A stretch of 64,000 nt of DNA from Coemansia sp. RSA 487 (lineage: Eukaryota; Kickxellomycota; Kickxellomycetes; Kickxellales; Kickxellaceae). The translations under genes were made by a program, and so were the position numbers. Under the pieces are notes generated by a model. The model searched no databases. It saw only the letters and a program-made list of their open reading frames with translations, and was not told where the DNA came from. Every line of letters begins with the position of its first letter. The stretch's first letter is position 1. This document shows positions 30,701-40,185 of this stretch, in pieces. The DNA lies in contig JANBRJ010000016.1 in assembly GCA_027577595.1 (NCBI GenBank), positions 1 through 64,000 of the forward strand, in the 5' to 3' direction.

Positions 30701-32157
30701 ACCGCAAGGCGCCGTTCATCGTGGCGCTGAACAAGATCGACCGTATCTACGGGTGGAAGGCCATTGCAAATGCGCCGTTCGGGCAGTCGCTCAAGATGCA
30801 AGGAAAGGCGGCGCAGAACGAGTTCAAGCTGCGCGCAAACGAGGCGATGACTGCGTTTGCCGAGCAGGGGCTGAATGCCAAGCTGTATTACGAGAACAAG
30901 GACTTTGCCAAATACGTATCGCTTGTGCCGACATCGGCGATCACCGGCGAGGGCATCCCTGATCTCCTGGCGCTGCTGGTCTCGCTGACGCAGACGCGCA
31001 TGTCCAAGCAGCTGATGTACATCTCGGAGCTGGAGTGCACGGTGCTGGAGGTCAAGGTCATCGAGGGCCTGGGCACCACCATCGACGTCATCCTGTCAAA
31101 CGGCGTGCTCAACGAGAGCGACCGCATCGTGGTGTGCGGCATGAACGGGCCCATCGTCACCAACGTGCGCGCCCTGCTGACGCCGCAGCCGATGCGCGAG
31201 CTGCGTGTCAAGTCGGCGTACATGCACCACAAGACGATCAAGGCCGCAATGGGCGTCAAGATCGCGGCGCCTGACCTGGAAAACGCAATCGCTGGGTCGC
31301 GGCTGCTGGTTGTTGGTCCCGACGATGACGAAGAGGAGCTGATGGAGGACATCATGTCGGATCTGCAGTCGATCAACGACTCGGTCGACAAGTCCGGCAA
31401 GGGCGTGTACGTGCAGGCGTCGACGCTCGGGTCGCTGGAGGCGCTGCTCGAGTTCCTCAAGTCGTCCAAGATCCCGGTGGCGGGCGTTGGGCTGGGCCCC
31501 ATCCACAAGAAGCACGTGACGCAGGCGTCCATCATGCTGGAGAAGGCCAAGGAGTTTGCGGTGATGCTGTGCTTCGACGTCAAGATCGACAAGGACGCAC
31601 AGGAGATGGCTGATGAAGCCGGGCTCAAGGTGTTCACCGCCGACATCATCTACCACCTGTTCGACAAGTTCACGGCACACACCCAGATGATCACCGAGCA
31701 GAAGCGCAAGGACCAGGCGCCGCAGGCTGTCTTCCCGTGCGTGCTGAAGATGATCAAGGGCGCCATCATCAACAAGCGCGAGCCGCTCATTCTCGGCGTC
31801 GACGTTGTCGAGGGCCAGCTGCGCACCGGCACGCCTTTGTGCGTGGTCAAGGCAAACCCCGAGACCAAGGTGCGCGAGATCGTCAGCCTCGGCAAGGTTG
31901 CCAGCATGGAGATCAACCACAAGCACATGGACACTGTGCGCAGGGGCGAGTCGGGCGCCGGCGTCGCCATCCGCATCGAGTGCGCCGCATACGAGAGCGC
32001 CAAGACCTATGGCCGCCACTTTGACGACAACGACGAGATATACTCGCTGATCTCGCGCAACAGCATCGATGTTCTGAAGGAGAGCTTCCGCAAAGATCTG
32101 TCCAAGGACGAGTGGGCGCTGGTCATCAAGCTCAAGAAGCTGCTCAATATCAGCTAA
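27712..32157 (+). CDS. FUN12: Translation initiation factor eIF5B, interrupted by an intein
   Basis: This single 1481-residue frame encodes eIF5B, the GTPase that joins the 60S subunit to the 48S complex. A long Lys/Glu-rich disordered N-terminus (about 1-480) leads to the G domain. The P-loop GHVDTGK ends at residue 502, and the next native residue, Thr, appears only at 896, followed by [12 protein letters not shown]. The 393 residues between are an intein. Downstream, the G2 segment [10 protein letters not shown]3 DTPGHE, G4 NKID and G5 SAITGEG are intact, followed by the beta-barrel and C-terminal domains. Removing the insert leaves 1088 residues, close to the usual size of about 1000. Both junctions are in frame with no splice sites needed, so protein splicing is the natural reading. 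GTP binding should require excision, because the insert splits the phosphate-binding loop. Confidence 0.97.
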   Translation: MGKKKGNKGKVDIWTEDPELEDSAPVAPTMADEVDGLGEDTVAAAPTTDTKKSKKGKKSQKQVASFALLAEDTDDNEESEAEVPPSPPPPAAAPAPSPAPVADDEEWPEESVSKKNKKKGGNAPAKAKQDETKDEEPQVVIKSAKQKERERKERAKLQKKQKADEPKGKRDTDMSTLEKSMGDAKIDDDSKGNKKGGAKDTSASTAEPAKKKKGKKAPPNIAALQKMIEEQRLLEERLKREEEEERRRIEEEDRLAAEREAREEAEREAKREAARLHREQLKRDGLLLSKKQKEAKARQEQQLKAMLASGVKIAGLTDDQEKPRRANMRREAEERKRKAAERKRQEEEKAAAEAAAAAAKAAAEAGSDEEEKESGDDWEALLESSDEEGADDESAKAEGASKDAEEDWEQSSSSSDNDSKEEAKADGSDSESEGDSDSDSDSGSDSGSDSDEVSAAQQQVRERKQAAAARRQQRINDAMAARSADNLRSPICCILGHVDTGKCWGKDTPMQMFDGTVRKVQDVQALDRLMGDDSTPRVVQPGSVIKGHGMLYRVVPAAGEGADAFVCNADHVLVLTIPQHSFVCRKPLSTACESGSMQTKYIAESLIINQTTKRPERQSCGEFDTYEQALAALPEWQPLVWHCSVLEYLELVRDDRSMADLCCMYKPMDGVKFPESAGQPFTDAMARALGTNPTHGQELQAAKDLGLWLAYGSESSELSAVYGNCKEMQTLLSVLGMDGCEKRLFPEAITSTSMSHRRAFLAGFIDGNGHLESGNSNGLAADERWVVSSTHKEIVAQVRRLARSLGLCAGAIAEHPAGSYTVPVSGELMRSVSAFITLPHKRAAPAGSGKPEMWRLLADNAWSFGIEEIGEGEYYGFTLDGNSRLLLGDHTVSHNTKLLDKIRQTNVQGREAGGITQQIGATYFPAEAIQTKTAAISKSGKLDIRVPGLLIIDTPGHESFSNLRSRGSSLCNIAILVVDIMHGLEPQTLESLRLLRDRKAPFIVALNKIDRIYGWKAIANAPFGQSLKMQGKAAQNEFKLRANEAMTAFAEQGLNAKLYYENKDFAKYVSLVPTSAITGEGIPDLLALLVSLTQTRMSKQLMYISELECTVLEVKVIEGLGTTIDVILSNGVLNESDRIVVCGMNGPIVTNVRALLTPQPMRELRVKSAYMHHKTIKAAMGVKIAAPDLENAIAGSRLLVVGPDDDEEELMEDIMSDLQSINDSVDKSGKGVYVQASTLGSLEALLEFLKSSKIPVAGVGLGPIHKKHVTQASIMLEKAKEFAVMLCFDVKIDKDAQEMADEAGLKVFTADIIYHLFDKFTAHTQMITEQKRKDQAPQAVFPCVLKMIKGAIINKREPLILGVDVVEGQLRTGTPLCVVKANPETKVREIVSLGKVASMEINHKHMDTVRRGESGAGVAIRIECAAYESAKTYGRHFDDNDEIYSLISRNSIDVLKESFRKDLSKDEWALVIKLKKLLNIS
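29218..30396 (+). mobile_element. Intein with degenerate LAGLIDADG endonuclease, in the eIF5B P-loop
   Basis: This 393-residue insert begins with Cys1 and ends in His392-Asn393, followed by extein Thr. Splicing blocks are visible: block A at residues 1-13 ([13 protein letters not shown]), block B at about 63-74 ([12 protein letters not shown], with His69; the usual Thr is Asn66), block F at about 370-386 ([17 protein letters not shown]) and block G (HTVSHN+T). Cys1, His69, His392, Asn393 and Thr+1 are the residues needed for self-splicing. A dodecapeptide endonuclease lies between. Its first motif, LGLWLAYG (203-210), has Tyr209 where the catalytic Asp of LGLWLGDG belongs. The second, [10 protein letters not shown] (258-267), keeps Asp264. 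I infer that splicing is intact but DNA cleavage is lost or weakened. From memory, an eIF5B intein has been reported in the chytrid Batrachochytrium dendrobatidis, and archaeal IF2 inteins use the same P-loop. Codon use resembles the host gene. Confidence 0.93.
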
Positions 32158-32209
32158 AGCCTTTTTTTTTCTTTTCATTCAACATTTTTCTCAAGTAGAA
32201 GCAATAATC

Positions 32210-32215
32210 CACGTG
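32210..32215. promoter_or_regulatory. CACGTG E-box upstream of VPS72
   Basis: This palindromic CACGTG lies about 255 bases before the VPS72 ATG. It is a possible bHLH (Cbf1-type) site, judged by sequence and position only. Confidence 0.3.
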
Positions 32216-32410
32216 GCTTGTTCCCAATAGTCTGGCATTATTTGTTCAAGCGAGTCTACGAGGTGCTTTAGATCGCGCTTGCTCTGACGCGATCCTTGCC
32301 GATTGGTGCCTTTGCTTTGGTTGCGCGAACCTAACCTTCCTTTATTTTACTTGCTTTTCTGTCTCTGTTTGCACTCTGGTTTTTAGATCTTCTAAAGGAA
32401 AGAAAAGAAA

Positions 32411-32438
32411 AGGAAAGGAAAGGAAAGGAAAGGAAAGA
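32411..32438. repeat. GGAAA pentamer microsatellite
   Basis: About five tandem GGAAA copies sit within a longer AGGAAAGAAAA purine tract, in the probable 5' leader of VPS72. Confidence 0.9.
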
Positions 32439-32469
32439 AGCACATACTGGCTTTCCATACAAAGATAGA

Positions 32470-33588
32470 ATGGGCGTTTCGGCAGCACGAGAGCGCCGCA
32501 GCAACGCGGGCAACAAAATGCACGCAATGATCGAGGAGACCCGCGCGAAGCTACAGAGCGGTGAAGCACAAGCAGACAGCGACGAGGATGCCGACTACGA
32601 CCGGGGAGCCGGCGAAATGGATGACATCATCGACTCTGATTTCACCGAAACAGACTCTGAAGTAGAAAAGGCCGCAGATGATGCAAGCAAAGAAATTGAG
32701 GCCCTGATCGCAAAGGCTGACCGTAAACGTAAGCGCAAGCTTGCCAAGAAGCAACGCATTGTGCCCAGGTTTGCTGCATCTGCATCTGCATCTGCATCCG
32801 CATCTGCATCCGCATCTGCTGCTTCTGCAAAACAACAGGCCCAGAAAACCAAACCCAAAAACGCAACAGCAGATGCTTCTTTAGCCGAAGCGGGTGCTGC
32901 GAGACGCAGGCAAAAGAAGGCCGATTTTGCTGTCCGCTTCTCTAGCCGTGCATCGGCTGTACGCAAGGCGCAGGAAACAGTGGCCCGTCAGCAGGAGCGC
33001 GATCTGATGGCTGCAGTCAAGCGCAAGAAGCGCAGAAAGCACGCAGCGGCTGGAGGTGCTAATATATCAGACGATGAGCTCACGCAGGAGCAGCTTCTGG
33101 AAGAGGCCAAACTGACCGAGATCGAGAACCTCGAGAAGCTCAGCGAGTTCCAGCAGATGGAGGCCGAGGAAATGCAGCTGCAGAGGATGGCTGCTGCACG
33201 GAACGCACCGCTTCTTGTCCATCCCGTTGTGCACTGGAAGTCATTCTCCATCGGTGCTGGCACACAGCAGCCGGCTTTGGAGGCAGACAGAGGCAACCCT
33301 ATAGCTGCTGTAGCTAACCAGGTGCCGCAGACCCATTATGTGCTGGAGCATCTGGATAGAGAGCATTACCCGTTCAACTACTGGAGCAAGCATCTGTCGA
33401 TAATACCGCCAAATGTGTGCCCGATAACTGGCCTGCCTGCTCGCTACTTTCACCCGCGCGCAAAGGTCCCCTACGCCAACTTGCGCGCGTACCGTGTTCT
33501 GGAGGAAATGATGCGAGGCGAGCATGCGTACTTTTACAGCATTGGCGTGTGGAGCTCAACAGATATTGTTGCTAGTAGTCAGCAGTAG
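32470..33588 (+). CDS. VPS72: SWR1-complex subunit Vps72/YL1 (Swc2)
   Basis: This 372-residue protein has the YL1 N-terminal region. It opens with the conserved RERRSNAGNKMHAMIEE and leads into the acidic H2A.Z-H2B-binding stretch DADYD...IDSDFTETDSE. A Ser-Ala dipeptide repeat (about 100-117), coded by near-identical GCATCT/GCATCC hexamers, and a basic middle part follow. The YL1 C-terminal domain (about 315-345) carries CPITGLPARYFHPRAKVPYA. Swc2 binds H2A.Z and helps SWR1 exchange it into nucleosomes at promoters. The gene converges on PPIL2. Confidence 0.95.
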   Translation: MGVSAARERRSNAGNKMHAMIEETRAKLQSGEAQADSDEDADYDRGAGEMDDIIDSDFTETDSEVEKAADDASKEIEALIAKADRKRKRKLAKKQRIVPRFAASASASASASASASAASAKQQAQKTKPKNATADASLAEAGAARRRQKKADFAVRFSSRASAVRKAQETVARQQERDLMAAVKRKKRRKHAAAGGANISDDELTQEQLLEEAKLTEIENLEKLSEFQQMEAEEMQLQRMAAARNAPLLVHPVVHWKSFSIGAGTQQPALEADRGNPIAAVANQVPQTHYVLEHLDREHYPFNYWSKHLSIIPPNVCPITGLPARYFHPRAKVPYANLRAYRVLEEMMRGEHAYFYSIGVWSSTDIVASSQQ

Positions 33589-33682
33589 TAAACATCTAAC
33601 GTCAAGTTCCAAGATATATTGCGGACAAAATGCCGCCTTGCTTCTGGACAACTTTGCAAACAAGACAAGAAAAAGGTGGATG

Positions 33683-35290
33683 CTACCAGTTGCTAAAGTC
33701 GCCAAAGCGGTACCCGGCGGCACGCTTTTTGCTCTTTTGCTCACTTTCGCCTTCTGGTGCAGCGTTTGGGCCTGGCGCCTCAAACCGCGGCTTCTTCAGA
33801 TACTTTCCAACCCCCCGCCGATTTTGGCTCGGCGGCTCGCTGCTGTCGGTGCTGGCTTCCGAGTCCGCCAGCATCGACTTGGCTGCTGCATCGGTACGCG
33901 CAGAAGATGCCTTTGTGCCGAACCATGTCGTTGTCTCACGCTCAAGCTCGTCCTCTTCCTCGGTGGTTCGCTTACGTTTGCCTGCTGCCAAATCGGCACT
34001 GCTTTTCTCGTGCTCGATCTTGCGCTCCAGCCGCTTGGAGAACTCGTCGTAGGGGTCTATTAACACTGCAATATTCTCGATCACAATGTCTCTTTCTGGC
34101 TTGTCGTCATTGCCAGTTGGAATGGCCTCCATCTTGCTCAGAACATCCAGCCCGCCGACAACACGCCCAAAGATCGTGTGCTTTCCGTCCAAGTGTTTTG
34201 CCGCGCGGTACAGAATAAAGAACTGCGAGCCGTTGGTGTTTGGCCCGCGGTTGGCCATCGACAAGATGCCGCGCTCTGAATGCGAGGGTTTCTTGCCGCT
34301 CACTTCATCGTCTCTGAACACCGAGCCCCAGAACGACTTTCCTCCACGCCCAGTGCCCGTGGGGTCACCTCCCTGGATCATAAAGTTCTTTATCGACCGG
34401 TGGAATCCAGTGCCCTTGTAATATCCGGACTTGGACAGCTTGATGAAGTTGTAGCACGCCCGCGGTGCCTTGTGACAGAACAGCTCCAAGTTGAGGTCAC
34501 CCAGGTTGGTCGACACCCGCGCGTACCCTTTGTTCTTTATCCGCGGAAACATGTACTCCTCGGACCCGATCAGCTCGGACTCGTTTCTGGTGACAGGCGC
34601 CATTGACGTGGATGTGAATGAGGCTGCCACTAGGCCCTTGGAGTAGCTGGCTGCATTATACTGCTGCTGTTTCTTCATCGTCGTTTGACTTGCCACAAGT
34701 GCTTTTGCCTTCTCGTCGTTGCTCGACTTTTCCACATGCGACGGCGATTTCTTCACAGCTGTGCTGCTTTTGGGGGGAGCGTCCGGGTCATGTAGTACAA
34801 TGAGGTCGTGCTCTGAGAATGGATCCCCTGTCACCAGATCGACCCACGCCTTGGGTTTGGCGTTGAACTCGTCCACTGTGCTCCATAGGTACACATGTCC
34901 GCTCTTGCTGTTCGCCACGATCTTCGTAAACCGACTCAGCGGCTTGAACGACACCGGGTCAATGTGCTGTCCGCTTGCGTTCGTGTGGTAATGGAGCGGC
35001 GCCACAAGGTCTTTGGTCTCCAGCGGCGCATCAGTAAACGGGTGCTTGTGATGCTCCTTGATGTACCCTTTTATGTTTGCCGACTCAAACACATAGCCAT
35101 CTTTGGTGCACACCGGCTCTTTGAACGGCTTTAGTGAGAGTGCGCAGCAGTCGAGAGGAAGTCCTTGTGTTGCTTCCTTTGCGCTTTGAACCCCTGTTTT
35201 CTTGCCTCCGAACGACAGTCCTCCGTCATCGCCGTGTGCGTTGGACCACTCTCCCTGGGATATGAACGGCTTGTCTGTCCAGCGGCCCAT
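33683..35290 (-). CDS. U-box cyclophilin PPIL2 (Cyp8/CYP60)
   Basis: This 535-residue protein opens with the family hallmark MGRWTDKPFIS. A U-box ubiquitin-ligase fold follows (about 45-115: LPLDCCALSLKPFKEPVCTK...GYVFESANI), then a second U-box-like segment (about 120-180). The cyclophilin domain (about 255-425) has KGYARVSTNLGDLNLELFCHK, FHRSIKNFMIQGGDPTGTG and NGSQFFI. Arg in FHR and the QGGD and NGSQFF residues of an active prolyl isomerase are kept. PPIL2 proteins associate with the spliceosome and are reported to act as E3 ligases. A basic, acidic-patched C-tail ends the protein. The gene is absent from baker's yeast but common in other fungi and animals. Confidence 0.95.
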   Translation of the reverse strand: MGRWTDKPFISQGEWSNAHGDDGGLSFGGKKTGVQSAKEATQGLPLDCCALSLKPFKEPVCTKDGYVFESANIKGYIKEHHKHPFTDAPLETKDLVAPLHYHTNASGQHIDPVSFKPLSRFTKIVANSKSGHVYLWSTVDEFNAKPKAWVDLVTGDPFSEHDLIVLHDPDAPPKSSTAVKKSPSHVEKSSNDEKAKALVASQTTMKKQQQYNAASYSKGLVAASFTSTSMAPVTRNESELIGSEEYMFPRIKNKGYARVSTNLGDLNLELFCHKAPRACYNFIKLSKSGYYKGTGFHRSIKNFMIQGGDPTGTGRGGKSFWGSVFRDDEVSGKKPSHSERGILSMANRGPNTNGSQFFILYRAAKHLDGKHTIFGRVVGGLDVLSKMEAIPTGNDDKPERDIVIENIAVLIDPYDEFSKRLERKIEHEKSSADLAAGKRKRTTEEEDELERETTTWFGTKASSARTDAAAKSMLADSEASTDSSEPPSQNRRGVGKYLKKPRFEAPGPNAAPEGESEQKSKKRAAGYRFGDFSNW

Positions 35291-35483
35291 GATACTCTAG
35301 TTACTATATAGAGATTGGTACAATGGTTGAATAACGGCAAGGAAAGTAGATTGAAGGATACAATAAAATGCTGTGCTTGGTTTTATTTAAAAAAAAACAT
35401 TCAGGGCTGCGAAAAATCGCTCAAGCAATATGTAAACAGAGCAGCATTTGCCCAGCTTGTGGGGAATGTCTAGATAGCTATCT

Positions 35484-35489
35484 CACGTG
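35484..35489. promoter_or_regulatory. CACGTG E-box upstream of PPIL2
   Basis: This palindromic CACGTG lies about 195 bases before the PPIL2 start and 40 bases past the RPC34 stop, both on the minus strand. It is a possible bHLH site, inferred from sequence only. Confidence 0.25.
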
Positions 35490-35525
35490 AACACCAGAAA
35501 CAACTACAGCCCAAAGAAAGAAAAG

Positions 35526-36452
35526 CTAAAAAGCAAGCCACTTCTTAAAGTATTCGCACTTTGCAGGCGTGATTGATCCAGTGCTGCTACAGCGGTCAAA
35601 GACAGGGCACCGACCACACGGGATGTCAGTGAACGGCGAGTCCCTGGCAGTGACCCGTACAGCACGATACATCCAGTCTGTCTTTGGCCTTAAGTCGCTT
35701 CCGGGTTTTACATCCATGTCCATGGCCATGTCAAAGACAGGCGCAATGCGTTCGATTTTCCCATCGTACACCAGCATCGCCAGCAGCTCCTCAATATTCC
35801 CGGTAGAGAGATCGACGTTCGTGATCCTGTTCTCGCGGATGAAGCGCTTGATCTGCGACGACGTCGGATACCCCGTATGGTTGGCCGAGTATACAGCCTT
35901 TGGGTTGTGGCGCGGGAAACTGTGGGCGTAAATGAACTGGTAGCACTGGCGTGCCAGCTGGTCAATAAAATCCGTGTCCATCTCTTGGTCAGTGTACCAA
36001 GGCCCGCCGGTAACGTCGGACGACGGATCCACATTGATCAGCATGTACAGTTTGCGTGTCGGGTGCTTGACAGATTTGACAGATTTAATCAGCGCGCGCT
36101 GCTCCAGCACCTTGAGACACCGAGTGATCACACCCTGGAGCAAATTGGTTTTCTGTTTGAGCGTTCGTACCCATATGCCCTCGCCGGCGCTGTTCTCAAT
36201 GTGCTTGTACACAAGCCGCTCGTCACTGGTCAGCTCCGACATTCGCTCCATCTCGCCTTTGTTGACTCCGCGGTACAGGATGCGTGCCCCCATCTGGAGC
36301 AGCTCGAGCTGCCCTCCCTGTAGAAGCCTGTTCACCCCGTTCACGATATCTTCGAGCGGGTGCTCGGGAAGAGCATCCTTCAGGTAATCGTTGTCGATGC
36401 CAGTGGTACTCTTCAGCGCATGCTCGTAGATCTTGGCGTCGAGTTCTGCCAT
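35526..36452 (-). CDS. RPC34: RNA polymerase III subunit Rpc34/POLR3F
   Basis: This 308-residue protein contains two winged-helix domains (about 1-75 and 80-150). The second carries IWVRTLKQKTNLLQGVITRCLKVLE, and a third follows (about 195-240). The C-terminus has the cysteine cluster CGRCPVFDRC...PAKCEYFKKWL, which in POLR3F holds an iron-sulfur cluster. Rpc34 contacts TFIIIB/Brf1 and helps open promoters for tRNA and 5S transcription. Start at the ATG at 36452, matching the family start. Confidence 0.96.
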   Translation of the reverse strand: MAELDAKIYEHALKSTTGIDNDYLKDALPEHPLEDIVNGVNRLLQGGQLELLQMGARILYRGVNKGEMERMSELTSDERLVYKHIENSAGEGIWVRTLKQKTNLLQGVITRCLKVLEQRALIKSVKSVKHPTRKLYMLINVDPSSDVTGGPWYTDQEMDTDFIDQLARQCYQFIYAHSFPRHNPKAVYSANHTGYPTSSQIKRFIRENRITNVDLSTGNIEELLAMLVYDGKIERIAPVFDMAMDMDVKPGSDLRPKTDWMYRAVRVTARDSPFTDIPCGRCPVFDRCSSTGSITPAKCEYFKKWLAF

Positions 36453-36745
36453 CGTTGTGGAAAGATATATACAAGTAATAGAATAAACGACACACTCTTT
36501 TTAAGCTTTATCCGTGGATATAACAAGGCCTGATGTGTATAATTGTAAAAGAAAATGAAAGTAAATCAGGAATGCAAATTAAAATTTTTTTTTGTTTTCT
36601 ATAGTTTCATACGAAGAAAAAAATCCAACAAGACGCAAAATGACTGCCCAGCACAACAGATACCAGTGTGGTTTATTATGGTCGGCCATCACATCAAAAA
36701 AATGAGAAAGGAGTGTTGGCATAAAAGAGCAAAAGCTCTCTTGAA

Positions 36746-38443
36746 TCATGGTGCAGGAGAAGAGCTAGACATTAGCCGCACAGGCGTGCCGTGCTCGCTG
36801 AGGTGCTCCTTGACAGCAGAAATGGGCACCTCGCGGCGGTGGAAGATGCCTGCAGCCAGGACTGCCTCGACACCAGCTTTGTCAACAACCTCGGAGAAAT
36901 GTTCCGGCTTCCCAGCTCCGCTGCTAGCAATGACGGGGATCGACACGGCGGCCTTGACGTCGGCAACCAGTTCGAGATCGTACCCCGAGTTGGTGCCGTC
37001 GCGGTCCATGCAGTTAAGCAGAATCTCGCCGGCTCCAAGCGCAGCACACGCAGTGACAAGCTGGCGCACATCGGTATCGCGGCCCTCGCGGCCACCCTTG
37101 ACGGTGCATTGGTACCAGCAGTACTGCTCGCCGTTGGGACCGCGAGTGGCGGTCTTGATTGTGTGGTGGCCGGCGGCATCCTCGGGACTGGCCACGTAGA
37201 CGCGACGCGGATCGACAGAAATTACAACGGCCTGGCGCCCGTACCGTTCAGCGATCTGCTCGATGGCCGTGGAGCCATCCAGGAGTGGCACTTGGCCCTC
37301 TACAACGCGGGTCCAGTACCGCTCGGCCGCATACACAGCGTCACTGCCGATCGAGACCTTGTCGGCTCCGGAGCGGAAGTACTCGCCGGCCACGCTCACA
37401 GCAGGCCATGTATGCTCGCCATCAGGATCTGTGATGTCGCGCACGCCGCCGCCAATAGTCAGCGGCACGAAGATGCACCGCGACGCCTGGCGGAGCACCT
37501 CGAGCATCGGCGTGTCTTTGAACGGCGTGTTGCGGAAGCTGGTGATGTTGAGGAAGGCGATCTCGTCGGCGCCCTCGTCGTAGTACCGCTTGGCCAGATC
37601 CACAGGCTTGCCCAGGTTGCGCACATGCCCGCCCTCGCTGGCGCTGACGCGCACGTCGTACTGGTCGCCCTTGGTAACCACCAAGTCACCCTGGTCGTTG
37701 GCGCGCACGTCAAGGCACGCAATGACGCGTACCGATAACGTGTCTCGGATCTCACGCGGTGCAAGAACACTGTCGCTCTGGGACGACTGGTGGCGGATCA
37801 GATCGGTCTCGATGAACGAGCGCAGCAGCGCAAGCCCGGCAGCACCCGATTTCTCCGGATGAAACTGTGTGCCAAACACACTGCCCTTCCACACCGAGCT
37901 GACGATCGCCTCGTCGCCGTACCGCGTAGCTGTGTGCACAAACTGCGGCTGCGCGCCCTCAGCAGTGAATGGCACTCCGTACGAGTGGACAAAGTAGTAG
38001 CGCGTGTCCTTACCAATACACGGCGCAATATCAGAGCCGCCCGCGTGGACGACCTGTGCGCTGTTCCATCCCATGTGTGGCACAGCCTTGGCTGTGTTGT
38101 CAAAGTGCTTCACACGACCCTCAAAGATTCCCAGCCCTGGCTCATCCGGTGACTCGTCTGATCCTTCAAGCATCACTTGCATCCCGACGCAAATACCCAT
38201 GATGGGCTTGCCCGACGCTATAAACGCCTTGAGCGGCTCCACAAACCCTTTTTCCGTTAGCGCCTTCATTGCGTACCCGAATGCTCCGACGCCTGGGAAT
38301 ATGATCTTGTCTGCCTTGTCAAAGTCGCTGATCGACGTTATATACTCGATGCTGTGTCCCAGCTTCTCGACTGCATTGAGCAGGCTGCGGACGTTTCCTG
38401 CGCCATAGTCCAGAAGATACAGCTTTTGGTTGTTTGTGGCCAT
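36746..38443 (-). CDS. HIS7: Imidazole glycerol-phosphate synthase, fused HisH-HisF
   Basis: This 565-residue bifunctional enzyme of histidine synthesis converts PRFAR and glutamine to imidazole glycerol phosphate and AICAR. The glutaminase half (about 5-215) has the nucleophile Cys85 in GICVGMQ and the His195/Glu197 pair in QFHPEKSG. The cyclase barrel (about 235-560) has the catalytic Asp245 in IACLDVR and the second Asp in LLNCMDRDGTNSGYD. The order and fusion match fungal and plant HIS7. Start placed at the ATG at 38443, which gives the family start (LYLLDYGAGN). The upstream in-frame ATG at 38515 would add a leader-like hydrophobic stretch. Confidence 0.96.
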   Translation of the reverse strand: MATNNQKLYLLDYGAGNVRSLLNAVEKLGHSIEYITSISDFDKADKIIFPGVGAFGYAMKALTEKGFVEPLKAFIASGKPIMGICVGMQVMLEGSDESPDEPGLGIFEGRVKHFDNTAKAVPHMGWNSAQVVHAGGSDIAPCIGKDTRYYFVHSYGVPFTAEGAQPQFVHTATRYGDEAIVSSVWKGSVFGTQFHPEKSGAAGLALLRSFIETDLIRHQSSQSDSVLAPREIRDTLSVRVIACLDVRANDQGDLVVTKGDQYDVRVSASEGGHVRNLGKPVDLAKRYYDEGADEIAFLNITSFRNTPFKDTPMLEVLRQASRCIFVPLTIGGGVRDITDPDGEHTWPAVSVAGEYFRSGADKVSIGSDAVYAAERYWTRVVEGQVPLLDGSTAIEQIAERYGRQAVVISVDPRRVYVASPEDAAGHHTIKTATRGPNGEQYCWYQCTVKGGREGRDTDVRQLVTACAALGAGEILLNCMDRDGTNSGYDLELVADVKAAVSIPVIASSGAGKPEHFSEVVDKAGVEAVLAAGIFHRREVPISAVKEHLSEHGTPVRLMSSSSPAP

Positions 38444-39429
38444 TGTGAATTGCAGACGAACAGAAAAAAATGTATTGATAAAACAAGAAGAAAGTCGATA
38501 GGGAAGAGAACACACAGCGCTTTATCTTTTCTTGGCTGATCTGGCCAGGCAAATGACTCACCCAAATCTGGTAGTGACTCGATTTAGCACGACAGCAGGA
38601 AACACTCCCCCAAAAAAGAGACGTTTCAATGTGCTTGTCTGTGAGGTTAGATCTCGACCACCATAGGCTCTGTCCGGGTAGAATCAACGTTACAGGTCCA
38701 GAATTGTTTGGTTCACTCGATGATTAGACGGCTTTCCGCAATTAACTTGGGCAATAAAAGTAGCTCTGAAAAGTCCTCTTAATAAGTATACTATGTCACA
38801 ATTCACAGAGGCGCTTAAGAACGCCTCTGCAAAGGAGGTGGTGGCACTCTCTGCCCATACAACAGCACCAGTGTCAAGACTTGATATGCTTAACTTTCCA
38901 AATCAGTATTGTATGAGGGGTGGATTGCCTGCTGTCATGTAAGCCAAGTTTCCTCTAGTGATATAATTGGGGTTTCTTGAACAAAGAATTCATTTTAGCT
39001 TTGGGATCCAGAAAAATGTTCAGCTACAACCTCGATCCCCAAGAAACAAACCCAAGTTCTAAATTTGATGAAAGGAAGGGGCAGGATAATGAAGAGCTCA
39101 CGAGTATTTTTCTCATTTTGACAGGAGGGCTTGCAAGCAATTCTTAGGACCAAAAATAAAACCCCTTTCCACGGGCCGTCCATCTATCGGGTCTATCGGC
39201 TTTGCCACTTTCCCTGGACTCCGTGACACATGCAAATGGAGAGATGAAGAAAAACGCGTTGACACAACCTTTACTTTCACAGTTGCATTTGAAAGTGAGG
39301 CCAAGTCATCCACACTTGGGAAGGTGCACTTCTTGTCCCTCTTATCTCTCGTTCCTTCGTAAAATACTACTATTTTATCCATTTATATTTCGCTAACTAA
39401 TTATATACTACCGCTACTACTAAGGAAAA
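38444..39429. other. Divergent intergenic region HIS7/isomerase with a small open frame
   Basis: Nearly 1 kb between divergent genes. Besides the GCN4-type sites it holds a 49-codon open frame from the ATG at 38793 to the stop at 38942. That frame has ordinary, coding-like composition, and its last bases overlap a GTAAGC donor. Splicing from that donor to a TTGACAG acceptor near 39123 would keep a frame open to about 39360. I do not recognise a product, so I do not call a gene. Confidence 0.4.
38554..38581. promoter_or_regulatory. Pair of GCN4-type sites upstream of HIS7
   Basis: A perfect TGACTCA (38554-38560) and a near match TGACTCG (38575-38581) lie about 110-140 bases before the HIS7 start. 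TGACTCA is the binding site of Gcn4/CPC1, which drives amino-acid biosynthesis genes under starvation. The match in gene class and distance supports general amino-acid control of this HIS7. Confidence 0.6.
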
Positions 39430-40185
39430 ATGTCGCTTATTGATCTTCCTTTGGTAAAGCTCACCAACCCAGACCCATCCTTTCCCGCGCTCTTCGTTCT
39501 GCATCTGAACAATGGCGCAGAGAACCGCTTCACGCTCCAGTTCGTCGAGGAGATCACAAAGGCGCTCGACTTTGTGGAAAGCAAGCTCGATAGCATTAGC
39601 GGCGACGAGGCTGCTCGCGGAGGCGCACTAATCACCACCAGCACTGGCAAGTTCTACAGCAACGGACTGGCAATCGAAGCAGCCATGGAGCAAGGCGACC
39701 TGTTCTACATCCCCTACCTACGGATGCTTGCGCGGGTGCTGACGTTCCGCATCCCAACTGTGGCTGCCATCAACGGCCATGCATTCGCCGGCGGATGCAT
39801 GTTTGCAATGGCCCACGACTACAGAGTGATGCGTGCAGATCGTGGATGGATTGCGATGAACGAGGTCGATATTGGCATCCCGCTGAGCCCTGGAATGGCC
39901 GCTATCGTCAAGTGCAAGATCACGCAACCGAACCATCTGAGAGACTGTCTCTTGGCTGGCCATCGGTTCAAGTCCTCGGATGCTTTTGCTGCGGGATTTG
40001 TCGACCGTGCCGTAGCTGAGGACAAGCTGATGGACACCGCAATGGAGTATGCCCGCAAAATGGCTCCCAAAGCAAAGGGCTTCAACCAGAACCTCCATCT
40101 GATAAAGGCAGAGATGTACCGCGAAACCGTTATTCTTCTGCTTGCTGGCAAAACCGCTCCTGGTGGCTATCTTTCCAAACTCTAA
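39430..40185 (+). CDS. Peroxisomal enoyl-CoA hydratase/isomerase (ECI-like)
   Basis: This 251-residue crotonase-fold protein ends in SKL, a canonical peroxisomal PTS1 signal. Oxyanion-hole segments are visible: ITTSTGKFYSNGLAIE (about 68-83) and INGHAFAGGCMFAMAHDYRV (about 117-136). The late PLSPGMAAIVKCKI segment fits the delta3,delta2-enoyl-CoA isomerase group (ECI/PECI) better than hydratases. The likely role is shifting double bonds so that unsaturated fatty acids can be beta-oxidised. I cannot prove the isomerase assignment over other family members. PEX19, needed for peroxisome membranes, is also in this window. Confidence 0.88.
   Translation: MSLIDLPLVKLTNPDPSFPALFVLHLNNGAENRFTLQFVEEITKALDFVESKLDSISGDEAARGGALITTSTGKFYSNGLAIEAAMEQGDLFYIPYLRMLARVLTFRIPTVAAINGHAFAGGCMFAMAHDYRVMRADRGWIAMNEVDIGIPLSPGMAAIVKCKITQPNHLRDCLLAGHRFKSSDAFAAGFVDRAVAEDKLMDTAMEYARKMAPKAKGFNQNLHLIKAEMYRETVILLLAGKTAPGGYLSKL

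Larger units (their letters stand above)
32158..32469. other. Spacer eIF5B/VPS72 with E-box and GGAAA run
   Basis: About 310 bases before VPS72. It holds a CACGTG at 32210-32215 and a purine-only run of GGAAA pentamers (about 32411-32438) directly ahead of the start codon. No gene is seen. Confidence 0.5.

Noticed and set aside
32764-32826. GCATCT hexamer tandem repeat as a possible mobile or CRISPR-like array
   Set aside because: It is an in-frame Ser-Ala dipeptide run within VPS72 without spacers.
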